Program-made: the position numbers and the translations under genes
The notes under the pieces: model-generated
Database searches by the model: none
The model's input: the letters and a program-made list of their open reading frames with translations, nothing else
What the model was told of the DNA's origin: nothing
Assembly (NCBI GenBank): GCA_023391425.1
Contig: JAEWAX010000150.1
Span: 1-60,565 of the forward strand
From: Bacillota bacterium
Lineage (GTDB): Bacteria; Bacillota; Clostridia; Acetivibrionales; DSM-1351
Direction: 5' to 3'
Length of the DNA stretch: 60,565 bases
In this document: piece after piece, positions 37,263 to 46,400 of the stretch
Layout of the letters: the number at the start of each line of letters is the position of its first letter
Position numbering within the stretch: the stretch's first letter is position 1

Positions 37263-38702
37263 ATGAAAGATAATATATGCCAAACTGAATCTAAGCAGTC
37301 CATTAAACAATTTGTTACTTATTTAAAGGAGAAAAATATAGAGTTATGGGTAAACGAGCAAAACTTATGCTATAAAGCCCCTAGAGGAATTGTTACAACA
37401 GAGATTTTAAAACAAATGTCGGAAATAAAAAAAGAATTAATAAGCTATATTAGTTCTAGCGCTCCTGAAGAAAAAATCTATAAATCTATTCCCAAAGCAG
37501 ATTATTTGGATAACATACATGCTGACGAGCAGGTTGACAAATCCGATGAGATACAGCGGCCAAGCAAGCAAATAGACTATCCTTATCTTGAAGAAATAGT
37601 TAGTCCTTCTTCCAAAGCAATTGAGGGATACCCTCAAGCAATGGAGCTAAAAATTGTAATGCAACGAGATATTACAACCTACCTTCATCGAAGTTTACCT
37701 CTTTGTGTAATCCTTGCCTATGAAAAATACCTTCCCTGGTACTACTCAAACTTTATACAAATATTTTCTTTTACAGATAAAAAAGGATGTACAGAACTTA
37801 ATTATTTGGAGTCTCGTGATTGCTGTAGTGAAATAGTGGAAATGATTTGCTTAGGATACCATTTACTTAAGGGAGTACAAAACATTATTGATTTTATTAT
37901 AGAAAAGATTAATATGGGCTACTACATTATAATTAATGTTGATGAATATTACCTTTCAAATAAATGGTACTACCAGGTAGAATACTATGTGCATTCATCT
38001 CTGATTTATGGATATGACAACAAAAAAGAACTACTCAAAGCAATTGGATTTAATAAAGAAGCATCCTTTACAGAAATAACCTTTGATTATACTCAATTCA
38101 TAGAAGCTTACGAAAATGGTAAAATTCATTACAAAAATTCTGCACCATGGTGTGAATGGTCAGCACTGCAACTAATAAAGCCTAAGGCTTTCGAAGTACC
38201 GTACCCATTTTGTAATGACAGATTCCTAAAAGAGCTAAAAAACTACCTTTTTTCAATATGCGACAATGTGAAACTTTACTCATTCGAATACTACGAAGAC
38301 CAAGTTGAGTTTGGATTTCAAGTGTATGATGTCGTAATTAAACATTTGGAAAACTTTTTACAAGGGCATTTTACCATTGATTACCGAGCAATACACTTGC
38401 TGTCGGAACATAAGAAATGTCTATATGACAGGCTTAAATATGTTATATCCCAAAACAATCTTTCAGGAGAAATCATTACACTGGCAAAGCAGTACCTGAA
38501 AGTTGTTAACCAATTTAATGTTGTAAGACTTAAAAGTCTAAAATCATTTGGTAATCCTAATATTAGCATACTTACATTAACACAGAAGAATACAATAAAG
38601 GATATTATTCAAATGATAAAAGAGTTAAAAAACACAGAGTTCGATATTTTACTTCGGATATACCAGCAATTGGATTTGGATTTGGGATACACAATCAAAT
38701 AA
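37263..38702 (+). CDS. TubC docking domain fused to a BtrH-like domain
   Basis: A protein of about 479 residues with an architecture I do not recognise. Residues 13-62 are a TubC-type docking domain (IELWVNEQNLCYKAPRGIVT), nearly the same as those on the two NRPS subunits. After a linker of about 70 residues comes a BtrH-like domain of about 345 residues with HSSLIYGYD (His244). Near its start TTYLHRSLPLC aligns with TSYPRHANMLAC of the protein at 3256. In both, Tyr stands where the NRPS version has Cys. The start at 37263 follows AGGAG; the ATG at 37218 lacks a good site. It is followed after 18 bases by a glycosyltransferase gene. Docking to the acidic tails of the polyketide subunits is inferred. 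Its chemistry is unknown, and it may be a non-catalytic partner. Confidence 0.8.
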   Translation: MKDNICQTESKQSIKQFVTYLKEKNIELWVNEQNLCYKAPRGIVTTEILKQMSEIKKELISYISSSAPEEKIYKSIPKADYLDNIHADEQVDKSDEIQRPSKQIDYPYLEEIVSPSSKAIEGYPQAMELKIVMQRDITTYLHRSLPLCVILAYEKYLPWYYSNFIQIFSFTDKKGCTELNYLESRDCCSEIVEMICLGYHLLKGVQNIIDFIIEKINMGYYIIINVDEYYLSNKWYYQVEYYVHSSLIYGYDNKKELLKAIGFNKEASFTEITFDYTQFIEAYENGKIHYKNSAPWCEWSALQLIKPKAFEVPYPFCNDRFLKELKNYLFSICDNVKLYSFEYYEDQVEFGFQVYDVVIKHLENFLQGHFTIDYRAIHLLSEHKKCLYDRLKYVISQNNLSGEIITLAKQYLKVVNQFNVVRLKSLKSFGNPNISILTLTQKNTIKDIIQMIKELKNTEFDILLRIYQQLDLDLGYTIK

Positions 38703-38720
38703 GAACAGGAGGGCTTAAAA

Positions 38721-39821
38721 ATGTTAAAGTACAGTTTTATTATTCCAACATATGAAAGTAAAATTATGCTAAGGAATTCATTAGAGGCTTTAAATTATCT
38801 TGAAGGTACTGAAATAAATGACTTTGAAGTTATCGTAATTGACGATGGCTCTATGGATGGTACATATGATTTTATTAATGGTATTAATAGAAACTATAAA
38901 TTAAGATACCTATATCTTGAAAGATGCAGTGACTCCTGCCGTTCACGCGCAAGAAATTATGGAATCAAAATAGCGGAAGGAAGCATTATAATTTTTATAG
39001 ATGCAGATATTATCATTAGAAAAGACTACCTTAGAGAAGTAGAAAGGTGTTATTCGATGGATGATAACATCATTTTAATTGGGCCTCGACTGATGCTACC
39101 GCGAACAATTCCTTTTGATATGATTCAGGATGGCAGCGTGTTTGAGGAATATGCCTTTGATAGTAAGCGCATTGAACTGCATGAATTCAGATGTGGAATA
39201 CTTAATGAATTGTCTTATAATGCATCGGCAATACAATTCCCATTTTTATATGGTCAAAGCTGCAATCTGACTGCACCAAAAAAGTGGCTTGAAAAAGTAA
39301 ATGGTTTTGATGAGACTTTTAAAGCATGGGGACTAGAAGATATTGAAGTAGCCTATAGGCTTTGGAAAGAAGGGCTTAAATTTGTGATAAATAGTAGATT
39401 GGAGGTACTTCACCAATTTCACTGGATCGAGGGTAAATTTGTTGATGAAAACAAGATTGCTGGAGTGGAAGAGAATACAAGATTGTTTTTAGCAAAACAT
39501 TCCAATATCTTTAATATATCTGAAGAAAAAGTATTTGAACTCTTTAAAAGTTTAGCAACGCGATTTTGGTATATTGAAAAGCAAATACCAGAGTGGGCAA
39601 ATCATATAGTGGTTGATTTTAAAGATCGAAGCTCTTTGGAAGACTTAAAGCAAACTATCATTATTCTATCAAATTTAGAAGGACTTGATATTATTGTGAA
39701 CGATTATTTAGAAAATACAGATCTTGATATATGGATTCAGTTGCTCGGCAAGAGAACCAGTACACCTAGATACTATCCAATTTCTAGAAAGTTAATTGAT
39801 GACCCAGAATATGTAGCATAA
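38721..39821 (+). CDS. Family 2 glycosyltransferase
   Basis: A 366-residue GT-A enzyme. The N-terminal fold starts YSFIIPTYES, has the nucleotide-binding VIVIDDGSMDGT, and the metal-binding Asp-Ala-Asp at residues 94-96 (FIDADIIIR). The acceptor-side motif WGLEDIEVAYRLW is like the galactosyltransferase C-terminal segment. The last 100 residues match nothing I recognise. AGGAGG precedes the ATG, and the gene begins 18 bases after the TubC-BtrH gene, so the two are cotranscribed. It could decorate the cluster product or belong to the surface-sugar remnants on its right; the shared transcript favours the first. Confidence 0.8.
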   Translation: MLKYSFIIPTYESKIMLRNSLEALNYLEGTEINDFEVIVIDDGSMDGTYDFINGINRNYKLRYLYLERCSDSCRSRARNYGIKIAEGSIIIFIDADIIIRKDYLREVERCYSMDDNIILIGPRLMLPRTIPFDMIQDGSVFEEYAFDSKRIELHEFRCGILNELSYNASAIQFPFLYGQSCNLTAPKKWLEKVNGFDETFKAWGLEDIEVAYRLWKEGLKFVINSRLEVLHQFHWIEGKFVDENKIAGVEENTRLFLAKHSNIFNISEEKVFELFKSLATRFWYIEKQIPEWANHIVVDFKDRSSLEDLKQTIIILSNLEGLDIIVNDYLENTDLDIWIQLLGKRTSTPRYYPISRKLIDDPEYVA

Positions 39822-39897
39822 ACACGACCACAACTTCTATAGTCATTGTAATAATAAAAGTCCATTATTCATTTATCATAATAACTCAATATTGTTT

Positions 39898-40617
39898 CTA
39901 GTCTTCACACTTTTCATTGGCGTTCTTGGTATCAAATACTAAGGTTGCATTTGCTTGAACAAATTCATAGTCGAAACTGCTATGCATCGTAGTGATAACT
40001 ACTAAATCTGCTTCGCTCAGGGTTTCTGTTGTCAGCTCTATACTTAAATATTTTTTACCCTTATTAATAAAGTAAGGGATATATGGATCATGATATTTCA
40101 CTAGTACCCCTTCTTTTTCAAACTGTTCAATCACCTTTAGTGCTGGGCTTTCTCTATAATCACCAATATCCTGCTTGTATGCAACTCCCAGAATCAGTAT
40201 CTTCGAGCCATTTAATGTTTTTTTGACTCTGTTTAAAAGCCTATATACTCTTTCAACAATAAATTGAGGCATATACTGATTAATTTCACCTGACACCTCA
40301 ATTAACTTCATATGATAGTCATATTCTCTAGCTTTCCAGGTCAGGTAAAATGGGTCCAAAGGGATGCAATGCCCTCCTACGCCTGGTCCAGGATAAAATG
40401 CCTGAAATCCGTAAGGCTTTGTCTTTGCTGCTTCTATAACTTCCCAAACGTTTATTCTCATTCGGTCACAAATTATTGCCATTTCATTGACAAGAGCAAT
40501 GTTCATATTTCTATAGGTATTTTCCAAAAGCTTTTCCATTTCAGCAACAGCAGGGCAGGGGGCATTCCTGCAAAAGTGGTCAAAAAAAGGGATTAAGAGC
40601 TTTCCACAATAATACAT
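39898..40617 (-). pseudogene. UDP-sugar 6-dehydrogenase remnant (N-terminal half missing)
   Basis: From about residue 23 onward this matches the middle and C-terminal domains of UDP-glucose/UDP-ManNAc dehydrogenases: AEMEKLLENTYRNMNIAL, then FYPGPGVGGHCIPLDPFYL with the catalytic Cys, then LILGVAYKQDIGDYRESPA. The whole NAD-binding N-terminal domain (about 190 residues) is absent. The first 22 residues are unrelated, and the 87 bases upstream to the next gene are non-coding. The protein cannot work as a dehydrogenase. It is one of several broken sugar-nucleotide genes between here and 46.4 kb. Confidence 0.85.
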
Positions 40618-40704
40618 CTTATATTTTTTTATTTTGCCTAGTTTGTTAACTTTTTTAAAAAATATTCATATATTATAAATAGAAAATCAAGGATAGGTGA
40701 TTTT

Positions 40705-41058
40705 ATGGAGATAATTAATAGCAACTCACAATTCAAAAGTGGATGGAAACCCTTAAAAAGGGATAATGATTTGTCTGAAACGTCTGCAAAAATTTGTAAT
40801 GGTGTATGTGAAAACACTGTCGAAGATTACAAAAAAATTGGCAATGAAGTTATAAGTCAATCTCAAAATAATGAACTGGTAGAAATGTTAAAGGAACTAT
40901 GCAGGATGCTAGATATCTTAAATGCCACAATTAGTGACAAGCTTGACAATATAAACAATGACCTCAGCCAAATACTGCTTTTACTTGAAGAGAACAGTAC
41001 TAAAAGCCAGAAGAAACAAGGATTGGGATTGATTCAAAAATTAAAATTTAAAGATTAA
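40705..41058 (+). CDS. Hypothetical protein with predicted coiled coil
   Basis: A 117-residue hydrophilic protein that I do not recognise. Residues 55-95 (LVEMLKELCRMLDILNATIS and beyond) form a clear heptad-like amphipathic helix; the tail is Lys-rich. AGGTGA precedes the ATG. It has no signal or membrane segment. It lies just upstream of another unrecognised protein on the same strand, 82 bases away. Confidence 0.55.
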   Translation: MEIINSNSQFKSGWKPLKRDNDLSETSAKICNGVCENTVEDYKKIGNEVISQSQNNELVEMLKELCRMLDILNATISDKLDNINNDLSQILLLLEENSTKSQKKQGLGLIQKLKFKD

Positions 41059-41140
41059 ATTAGGTTTTATATGTAACATAATTTTAAGTATTACATATTA
41101 TGTAATAAAACACCTTATAAGAATAAAGGAGTAATGAGAT

Positions 41141-41941
41141 ATGAATGATACCCTAGAAACCTTACGAGCTGAGCAGAAATTGGATATTTTCGCAAAGAGA
41201 GTATTAGCGAAAGCAATATTATCAGGAACTCAAGAAGTTTTCCAAGAAAACACTAACCCAACCGGAGAAAAATTGCCCTTAAAGCTTTTTATCATTAATA
41301 ATGGTTCAACACCTGCTGAACAACCAGCTCAGCCAAATCCGGGTTCTGCTGTGAAATGTGTAAAACTTGCCAAACGAGTAATTGCTGGTGATTATCCTCA
41401 AAATACTGTAATATGTACACAAAAATCAAGAGTCACTGTGCGCTTTCAATTGGTACTAATTGTTGAATACGAAAATGGTACTTTTGATGTAATCACATTA
41501 CCTAAAAATCTTTCTTCAAGATTGCAGTACAGTGCTGCTACAACAAAAGCTTTTGTAGACTCCACTGTCATCAATGACATTGGTACACCTGTACTTCAGC
41601 GTCAGAATAAAGTAGTTCCTTATGAATCACTGAATATAGTGTCCACTGGAGTAAATGCCTATACTGCCTTTGATTATACAGTAACCATACCATTATCACA
41701 ATTTGATAATTTACTAAAAAGCTGTGAACTGGAGGACCCTTCATTACAATCTTATATTTTGCTCAGAAACTTAGATTATGATGTTGATATTCTGGATGTA
41801 TTCCAGTTGTTCACAAATGCAGCCAATACAACCAGTGTATGGACAACAATTGTTAATTTCTCACTGCTCGAAGATATTATTGACAAACTTGGAATTGATC
41901 AAGATATTTCTATCTTAGGTACACCTGAATTTGAATGTTAA
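41141..41941 (+). CDS. Hypothetical beta-rich protein
   Basis: A 266-residue protein of unknown function. A short helical start is followed by a Pro/Gln-rich linker (TPAEQPAQPNPGS), then a probable beta-strand domain at about 70-195. Its pattern (VTVRFQLVLIVEYENG, later FDYTVTIPLSQF) recalls SPOCS-type domains found in spore-surface proteins; this is only a resemblance. AAGGAG lies nine bases before the ATG. The convergent gene at 42077-43039 encodes a protein with a similar strand pattern, so the two may be related. No catalytic motif is seen. Confidence 0.6.
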   Translation: MNDTLETLRAEQKLDIFAKRVLAKAILSGTQEVFQENTNPTGEKLPLKLFIINNGSTPAEQPAQPNPGSAVKCVKLAKRVIAGDYPQNTVICTQKSRVTVRFQLVLIVEYENGTFDVITLPKNLSSRLQYSAATTKAFVDSTVINDIGTPVLQRQNKVVPYESLNIVSTGVNAYTAFDYTVTIPLSQFDNLLKSCELEDPSLQSYILLRNLDYDVDILDVFQLFTNAANTTSVWTTIVNFSLLEDIIDKLGIDQDISILGTPEFEC

Positions 41942-41953
41942 TTTAATTGGGCT

Positions 41954-41977
41954 ATAAGTGTTGGAACCAATACTTAT
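41954..41977. terminator. Hairpin after the beta-rich protein gene
   Basis: ATAAGTGTTGG and CCAATACTTAT form an 11-base stem (one G-U pair) with a very short loop, 13 bases after the stop. No T-run follows directly. It may protect or help end the transcript. Confidence 0.4.
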
Positions 41978-42015
41978 GAGATTTTGAAGTGGCTTTTTAA
42001 TTAAATTTATCTGTT

Positions 42016-42065
42016 TATAGAGAACGTATTTTCATTTATTCTTTTTGGAATTTGCGTTCTCTATA
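42016..42065. terminator. Inverted repeat between convergent genes
   Basis: TATAGAGAACG and CGTTCTCTATA form a perfect 11-base stem around a T-rich loop. It lies exactly between two convergent genes, so it probably acts as a bidirectional terminator. Confidence 0.6.
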
Positions 42066-42076
42066 AAGGTATTTAT

Positions 42077-43039
42077 TTACTTTATAATACTCATTGCCGA
42101 TTTTATTCTACTAAGCAAATTAATTTCTTTTTTTTGTATTTTTTGTTCTAGATCTTTTTTAAGGTTTATGTTATTATCTTTTATACTGATTAGTTCGCTT
42201 TCAAGGTATTCCTTTTGTTGATTTAATGTATATGATTTTAAATTACTCTGTTGCAATTGCTTATGTAGTTTATTTATATCTACATTTTTTTTCTTTAATT
42301 CTTCAAGCATGCTATAGTATTCATTTTCATATTTTGAAGCACGGTTCTTATAATAATTCAATTCTTTTTCCATTTTACTGGATATTTCATTCATATTAAC
42401 TTTTGTTTCATATAATAGATTTCCTTCTTTCATTACATCAAAGAGTAAGGCTTCAATTTTTATTATATTATTTATCAATGAATTATCTTTGGACGTTGAA
42501 GTTTCGTTTAGATAAGCTGGTATGTTATCAATATTTTGAATTTGAGTAATCAACTTTTCCTTTTCGGGAATTATAATATTAGATATATCAACAGTATCCT
42601 CAAAAATGATAAAATTTTCAATGGTACCAAAGACCGATATCGTTAATTTTGACGTAATTGGATCAATATCTGTATTACATTTTAAATCTTTTAGATGATT
42701 GAAGCCTTTCAATTTCAAAGAATATTCCTGAAATGATATTCCAAATGAATCTTCAGAAAGTTGTATTTTTTTTTTCCCTTTCTCGACAATGATATGGTAC
42801 GATTTATCTGTAGGGTTATTAATATTAACATATTCATATGTAAACACCAGACTAAATTCGATATCTATATCTACCTTTGAAGTTTTAAAAGTAAATTGAT
42901 CCTTAATATTCCTAATCTCACAAAAGACTACATTAGTTAAAACATAATCTTGTGATACTAAAGTAACATACTCCTTATAAAATAAGGATTCATCTGTTAA
43001 GCAGAATGTACCTTTCACGACATTAGCTAACATTAACAT
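42077..43039 (-). CDS. Hypothetical protein: beta-rich N-domain plus coiled coil
   Basis: A protein of about 320 residues not recognised. The first 170 residues are probably beta-rich (VDIDIEFSLVFTYEYVN). From about 180 to the end it is a long, highly charged coiled coil (SKMEKELNYYKNRASKYENE and onward) with Asn- and Lys-rich repeats. The start at 43039 is preferred because AAAAAGGA lies 12 bases upstream; an in-frame ATG at 43063 lacks a site. It is convergent with the beta-rich protein at 41141. A structural or surface-layer role is possible but cannot be shown. Confidence 0.55.
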   Translation of the reverse strand: MLMLANVVKGTFCLTDESLFYKEYVTLVSQDYVLTNVVFCEIRNIKDQFTFKTSKVDIDIEFSLVFTYEYVNINNPTDKSYHIIVEKGKKKIQLSEDSFGISFQEYSLKLKGFNHLKDLKCNTDIDPITSKLTISVFGTIENFIIFEDTVDISNIIIPEKEKLITQIQNIDNIPAYLNETSTSKDNSLINNIIKIEALLFDVMKEGNLLYETKVNMNEISSKMEKELNYYKNRASKYENEYYSMLEELKKKNVDINKLHKQLQQSNLKSYTLNQQKEYLESELISIKDNNINLKKDLEQKIQKKEINLLSRIKSAMSIIK

Positions 43040-43135
43040 ATAATGAACATATCCTTTTTGCATGTATTCTTATATTAATAGTATTTTATTATTATATGAA
43101 TTATGAATAATTTAATGGATAAGTATTAAAGCTAT

Positions 43136-43453
43136 TTATTGTAAAATAAAAGTAAAAGAGTTAAAGAATTGCTCTATTTTCAATTCTATATAAATAATTT
43201 TAATTAGCACATCTTTTTTTACTAGTCCAGCATTAACTAATATCCGTTCTGTGCAAATCAGTTGTCTCCTGCATATTTTTGCATAGCTTATTGATCCTTC
43301 AAGCAATGCTATGGTAAGGCTCATATGCTCGTTTACACTTCTCAGTACGCTGATGGTTTTAGTCCTAGCAGCTTTTATAATGAGAATCAAAATGGTTGCT
43401 ATTTTGTTAATAGTGTAAAATCGGTTTGATAAAATATAGTAAAAGATATACAA
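43136..43453 (-). CDS. Doubtful small open frame
   Basis: A 105-residue frame with a hydrophobic first third and a Lys/Arg-rich middle. I recognise no family and see no convincing ribosome binding site. It may be a chance frame or the remains of an older gene in this decaying stretch. Confidence 0.2.
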   Translation of the reverse strand: MYIFYYILSNRFYTINKIATILILIIKAARTKTISVLRSVNEHMSLTIALLEGSISYAKICRRQLICTERILVNAGLVKKDVLIKIIYIELKIEQFFNSFTFILQ

Positions 43454-43558
43454 TCAAAATATAAGTTATATATACCTGCAGAAGAGGAAATTAAACTAGA
43501 ACTTGCAAAAGAGCAAGAATTATTAACCTTTGAAAAACATCTGCAAGAGGAGAATTAA
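43441..43558 (+). pseudogene. Gene tail fragment
   Basis: The plus strand reads in frame to a TAA at 43556-43558, ending YKLYIPAEEEIKLELAKEQ and then a Glu-rich close. This looks like the C-terminal end of a longer protein and resembles the tail of YhcG/DUF1016-type nucleases. Nothing upstream continues it, so I read it as a leftover fragment. Confidence 0.3.
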
Positions 43559-43566
43559 AATGCAAA

Positions 43567-44075
43567 TTGTTATTTTACAAGCTATTTATACAGATTGAGC
43601 TGGTCAAAAAAGAACTATCAAAAAATAATGACTCAATTCAGAAATTTACATCTACATATAAAGAAAAAATTAGATTACAAAAAGAATTAGAGTTTCCTCT
43701 AGTTTTTTGTAAAAAGTTGTTTATTGATGTATTAGACAAGCTGGAAAAAGTTAAATCGGAGTATTTCTACTTTGATAATGATAAGTTATTCGAAAAACCA
43801 AACTGCTTTTATATTTTGGAAGATAAAATACAAAGTGTTGATTCCAAAATTGAAACTGAGGAACTTAAGTTTTATGAAGATGACGATTGTGGCTTATATA
43901 TTTCTATAAGCGAATATATGAAGAATTAAAAGTATTTGAAGATAACTTTGAGAAAAAAAAGAATGATAATCTTAGTGATTTCTATAATTACAGTCTTAGT
44001 ATTACTCAAACTTTATTAGAAATTATTGCAAAACTTGAGAAACATCAATTTAAAATAAGGAAATGGTGCAAGTGA
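43567..44075 (+). pseudogene. Charged helical protein, probably frameshifted
   Basis: Two overlapping frames look like one gene split by a frameshift near 43890. The first (from a TTG at 43567 to 43929) is a Lys/Glu-rich helical protein. The second (43887-44075) carries on in the same style (RIYEELKVFEDNFEKKKND) to IAKLEKHQFKIRKWCK. Joined, they would make about 170 residues. The family is not recognised. The next 130 bases hold another short coding-looking scrap (TIKALPASTRESMKNGKVEH) without a start. Confidence 0.35.
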
Positions 44076-44203
44076 AAATTCGTTAATATACCCTACCATC
44101 AAGGCTCTACCAGCTTCAACTCGTGAGTCCATGAAAAATGGTAAGGTAGAACACATGTTAAGTATTATTCAGTTTAAAGTTCCATAGTTCATTTTTCTGT
44201 TGT

Positions 44204-44446
44204 TTATAATTGCCCTTTAATAATAGTATTCATTAAACGATATATGTAATATCCTGCTATTGTTATTATTACTAGAAAAACTACTATAGAGTATACCGCC
44301 CACGCCTTATAACTATTAAAAATAGATATGTTCTTTTTTTCATGTTCAAACATCCGTTTGTTTTTTTCTCGTAAATCCCAGCAATTGTATATACAAAAAC
44401 AAAGTAACATTACTAGTATGAATAATATAAAAATTAAAGTCCCCAT
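44204..44446 (-). CDS. Small membrane protein
   Basis: An 80-residue protein with two hydrophobic helices (about residues 3-22 and 51-70) around a charged loop (DLREKNKRMFEHEKK). GGGGC lies before the ATG, a weak site. There is no recognised family. It may be real but is isolated among gene remnants. Confidence 0.4.
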   Translation of the reverse strand: MGTLIFILFILVMLLCFCIYNCWDLREKNKRMFEHEKKNISIFNSYKAWAVYSIVVFLVIITIAGYYIYRLMNTIIKGQL

Positions 44447-44629
44447 ATATTTTAAGCCCCATTCTTTTTACATTCTTTTACACTTATATACGCATAATAT
44501 CACGGGTTTGTATGATTTACAAGCTATTCAATATTTCACTAGCCCTTCTATCCACCTTCATACTTCTACCTAGACCTTCTGAATTGAGCTTAATTCTTAA
44601 GTTTCTCAAAGCCACTTAATTGCATTTAC

Positions 44630-44761
44630 CTATACCTTTCCTGCTATTTCCCTATTCCACTCAATTGTACGAGCTAATCCTTCCTTGAAGGATTTAAAGA
44701 CTTCAATCTTGAATTCAGCACATACCTTTTTTATGTCCAGCTCCACACGATATGGAGAGTT
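44630..44761 (-). pseudogene. C-terminal scrap of an NDP-sugar epimerase/dehydratase
   Basis: On the minus strand, starting inside a disrupted region, one frame reads NSPYRVELDIKKVCAEFK, then FKEGLARTIEWNREIAGKV and a stop. This is the familiar end of short-chain NDP-sugar epimerases, where an Asp-Ile-x-Lys helix is followed by SFKEGL..TIEW. There is no start, and the rest of the gene is missing. Confidence 0.6.
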
Positions 44762-44779
44762 CTACTAATGCCTATAATT

Positions 44780-45074
44780 TTAATACCTGCTCCTTGAACT
44801 ATATTTGCCAAATGTAGCATGTATATAATATAAGTTTCAATAATACCATTAGTTGGTACATGTGGACAGCATACTCTTACTATAGTTTTTTTTAACAAAT
44901 GGAATGCCTTCTCTGCTACAAGAGAACATATTTCTGAAGCTACTCCTCCTGTTTTGCAACCTGTATTGGTGTCTTTATTTCATCATATTTGTATTTATCT
45001 TTGATTCTGCGCTCAACTATTCTGATAGTCTGCATTATTTTATATAATTCAATAAGTTTCTCATTTCCTAGCAT
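44780..45074 (-). pseudogene. Collapsed TPP-dependent dehydrogenase (E1 alpha start joined to E1 beta end)
   Basis: From an ATG at 45074 with AGGAG upstream, the frame reads LIELYKIMQTIRIVERRIKD, the typical N-terminus of pyruvate/acetoin-type dehydrogenase E1 alpha subunits, and stops after 45 residues at 44937. In the next frame, starting within the same bases, CKTGGVASEICSLVAEKAFH and TIVRVCCPHVPTNG match the C-terminal domain of the E1 beta subunit. About 600 residues between them have been lost. This indicates an internal deletion that fused two neighbouring genes. Confidence 0.6.
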
Positions 45075-45149
45075 TACTTCTATACTCCTCTCATTACATA
45101 CAAGGCGTATGCCAGATATTTACCTATAAAAATTTTGGTGTCTAAAAGA

Positions 45150-45330
45150 TTCTAAGCTTCAAAAATGCTTTTATGTCTCTAAGCCTAGAAATCAGTATCT
45201 AGGGTTGTAGCTCCCGCGTATAGGTATGTGAGTATTTGAATTCTGTTTACTGACTTCTAAATTCTAAGCGTTGTATCCTCCCGTATATTCGAGTGTGAGT
45301 ATTTGAATTGTGACTACTGACAAATTATAT
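45150..45330. repeat. Intergenic repeat, copy C, with an internal tandem duplication
   Basis: It contains TTCTAAGCTTC (shared with copy A), then TAGAAATC at 45186-45193 and AGGGTTGTAGC at 45201-45211. These two blocks occur with identical 7-base spacing in copy D. From 45206 a stretch of about 60 bases (GTTGTAG...CTCCCG...GTGAGTATTTGAATT...ACTGAC) is followed by a diverged second copy from about 45270. Just after, at 45349-45375, CATTTCAGC is repeated three times. Confidence 0.65.
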
Positions 45331-45440
45331 AAGATTCCTACAACCATTGCATTTCAGCATTTCAGCATTTCAACAAGTACTTTAATGTCCTGAGCTCTCT
45401 CTGGGACAAACAAGAATGGCATCCTTTGTACTAACAATTA

Positions 45441-46400
45441 TCATATTATCGAGCCTATTGTCGCAATAAGAGTATCCTCACCCACCATTACAGAATTACT
45501 TGTATCAATACCACAATGTTTACCTTTTATCTTGTTACCAGCATCATCAGAAGTAAGAGTTTTTGATAAAGTATCAATACTTCCTATATCATCCCAATCA
45601 AAGGAGCTGCTTATTACATGAATGCCATCACTTTTCTCAAGGACCCCCTTATCAAAGGATATATTTTGTATTTCATCATATGCATTCTCAATACATATGG
45701 TACCACCCTCTTCATCTGCATGTTTTACCTCTTCAGAAATTTTATCAAAGTGGTCAGGTAAATATGTCTTTATGCTTTTTATTATTGCATTCATATTGCC
45801 TACTAAAATCCCACCATTCCAGAGAAAATCCCCTGATAAGATGAGTTCTTTAGCAGTCTCAAAATCAGGTTTTTCAATAAATTTTAATACATTCAATATC
45901 CTTTTTGCATCAGTATCATTATCAACTTGAATATACCCATAGCCCGTAGCTGGATAGGTTGGAGTAATGCCAATAATAACTAAATCGTTTGTTTTCTCTG
46001 CAGCATCATAAGCAAGTTCTATTGCTTCCGTATAGCCCTTGCGATCTTTAACATACCCATCTGCTGGTACAAAACATATTAGCCCTTCTCCAAACCTTTC
46101 CTTTAATAGTAAAGTAGCAAAAGCAATGCATGCAGCTGTATTCTTTTTTTCAGGCTCTAATATTATATTTGAAAAAGGTATCAAATTCTTAACTGTATCT
46201 AGTGTAATGTCCAGAAGATCCTTATTTGTTATAATAAAACATTTATCAGCAGGAACAACTTCACATACGCGCTCAATAGTTTGCACCAGCATGCAATTAC
46301 CATCATCGATATAAATGAATTGCTTTGGCCGAGCTTCTCTAGAGAGTGGCCATAATCTTGTTCCAGAACCTCCTGCCATAATTACTACAAATTTTTCCAT
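45441..46400 (-). pseudogene. Mannose-1-phosphate guanylyltransferase, C-terminus frameshifted
   Basis: The body is intact: MAGGSGTRLWPLSREARPKQ (nucleotide-binding loop), LEPEKKNTAACIAFA, FVPADGYV and FIEKPDFETA. It would make GDP-mannose from GTP and mannose 1-phosphate. The frame ends early after IATIGSII. Directly downstream, a second frame continues the family sequence (NMIIVSTKDAILVCPRE) and a third carries RAQDIKVLVEML. So two frameshifts have cut off the last 40 or so residues. Partial activity is possible, but with the neighbouring remnants it looks like a gene in decay. GGAGAG precedes the ATG. Confidence 0.75.

Noticed and set aside
45349..45375. CATTTCAGC repeats as the start of a CRISPR array
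   Set aside because: There are only three 9-base units with no spacers and no cas genes in the window.
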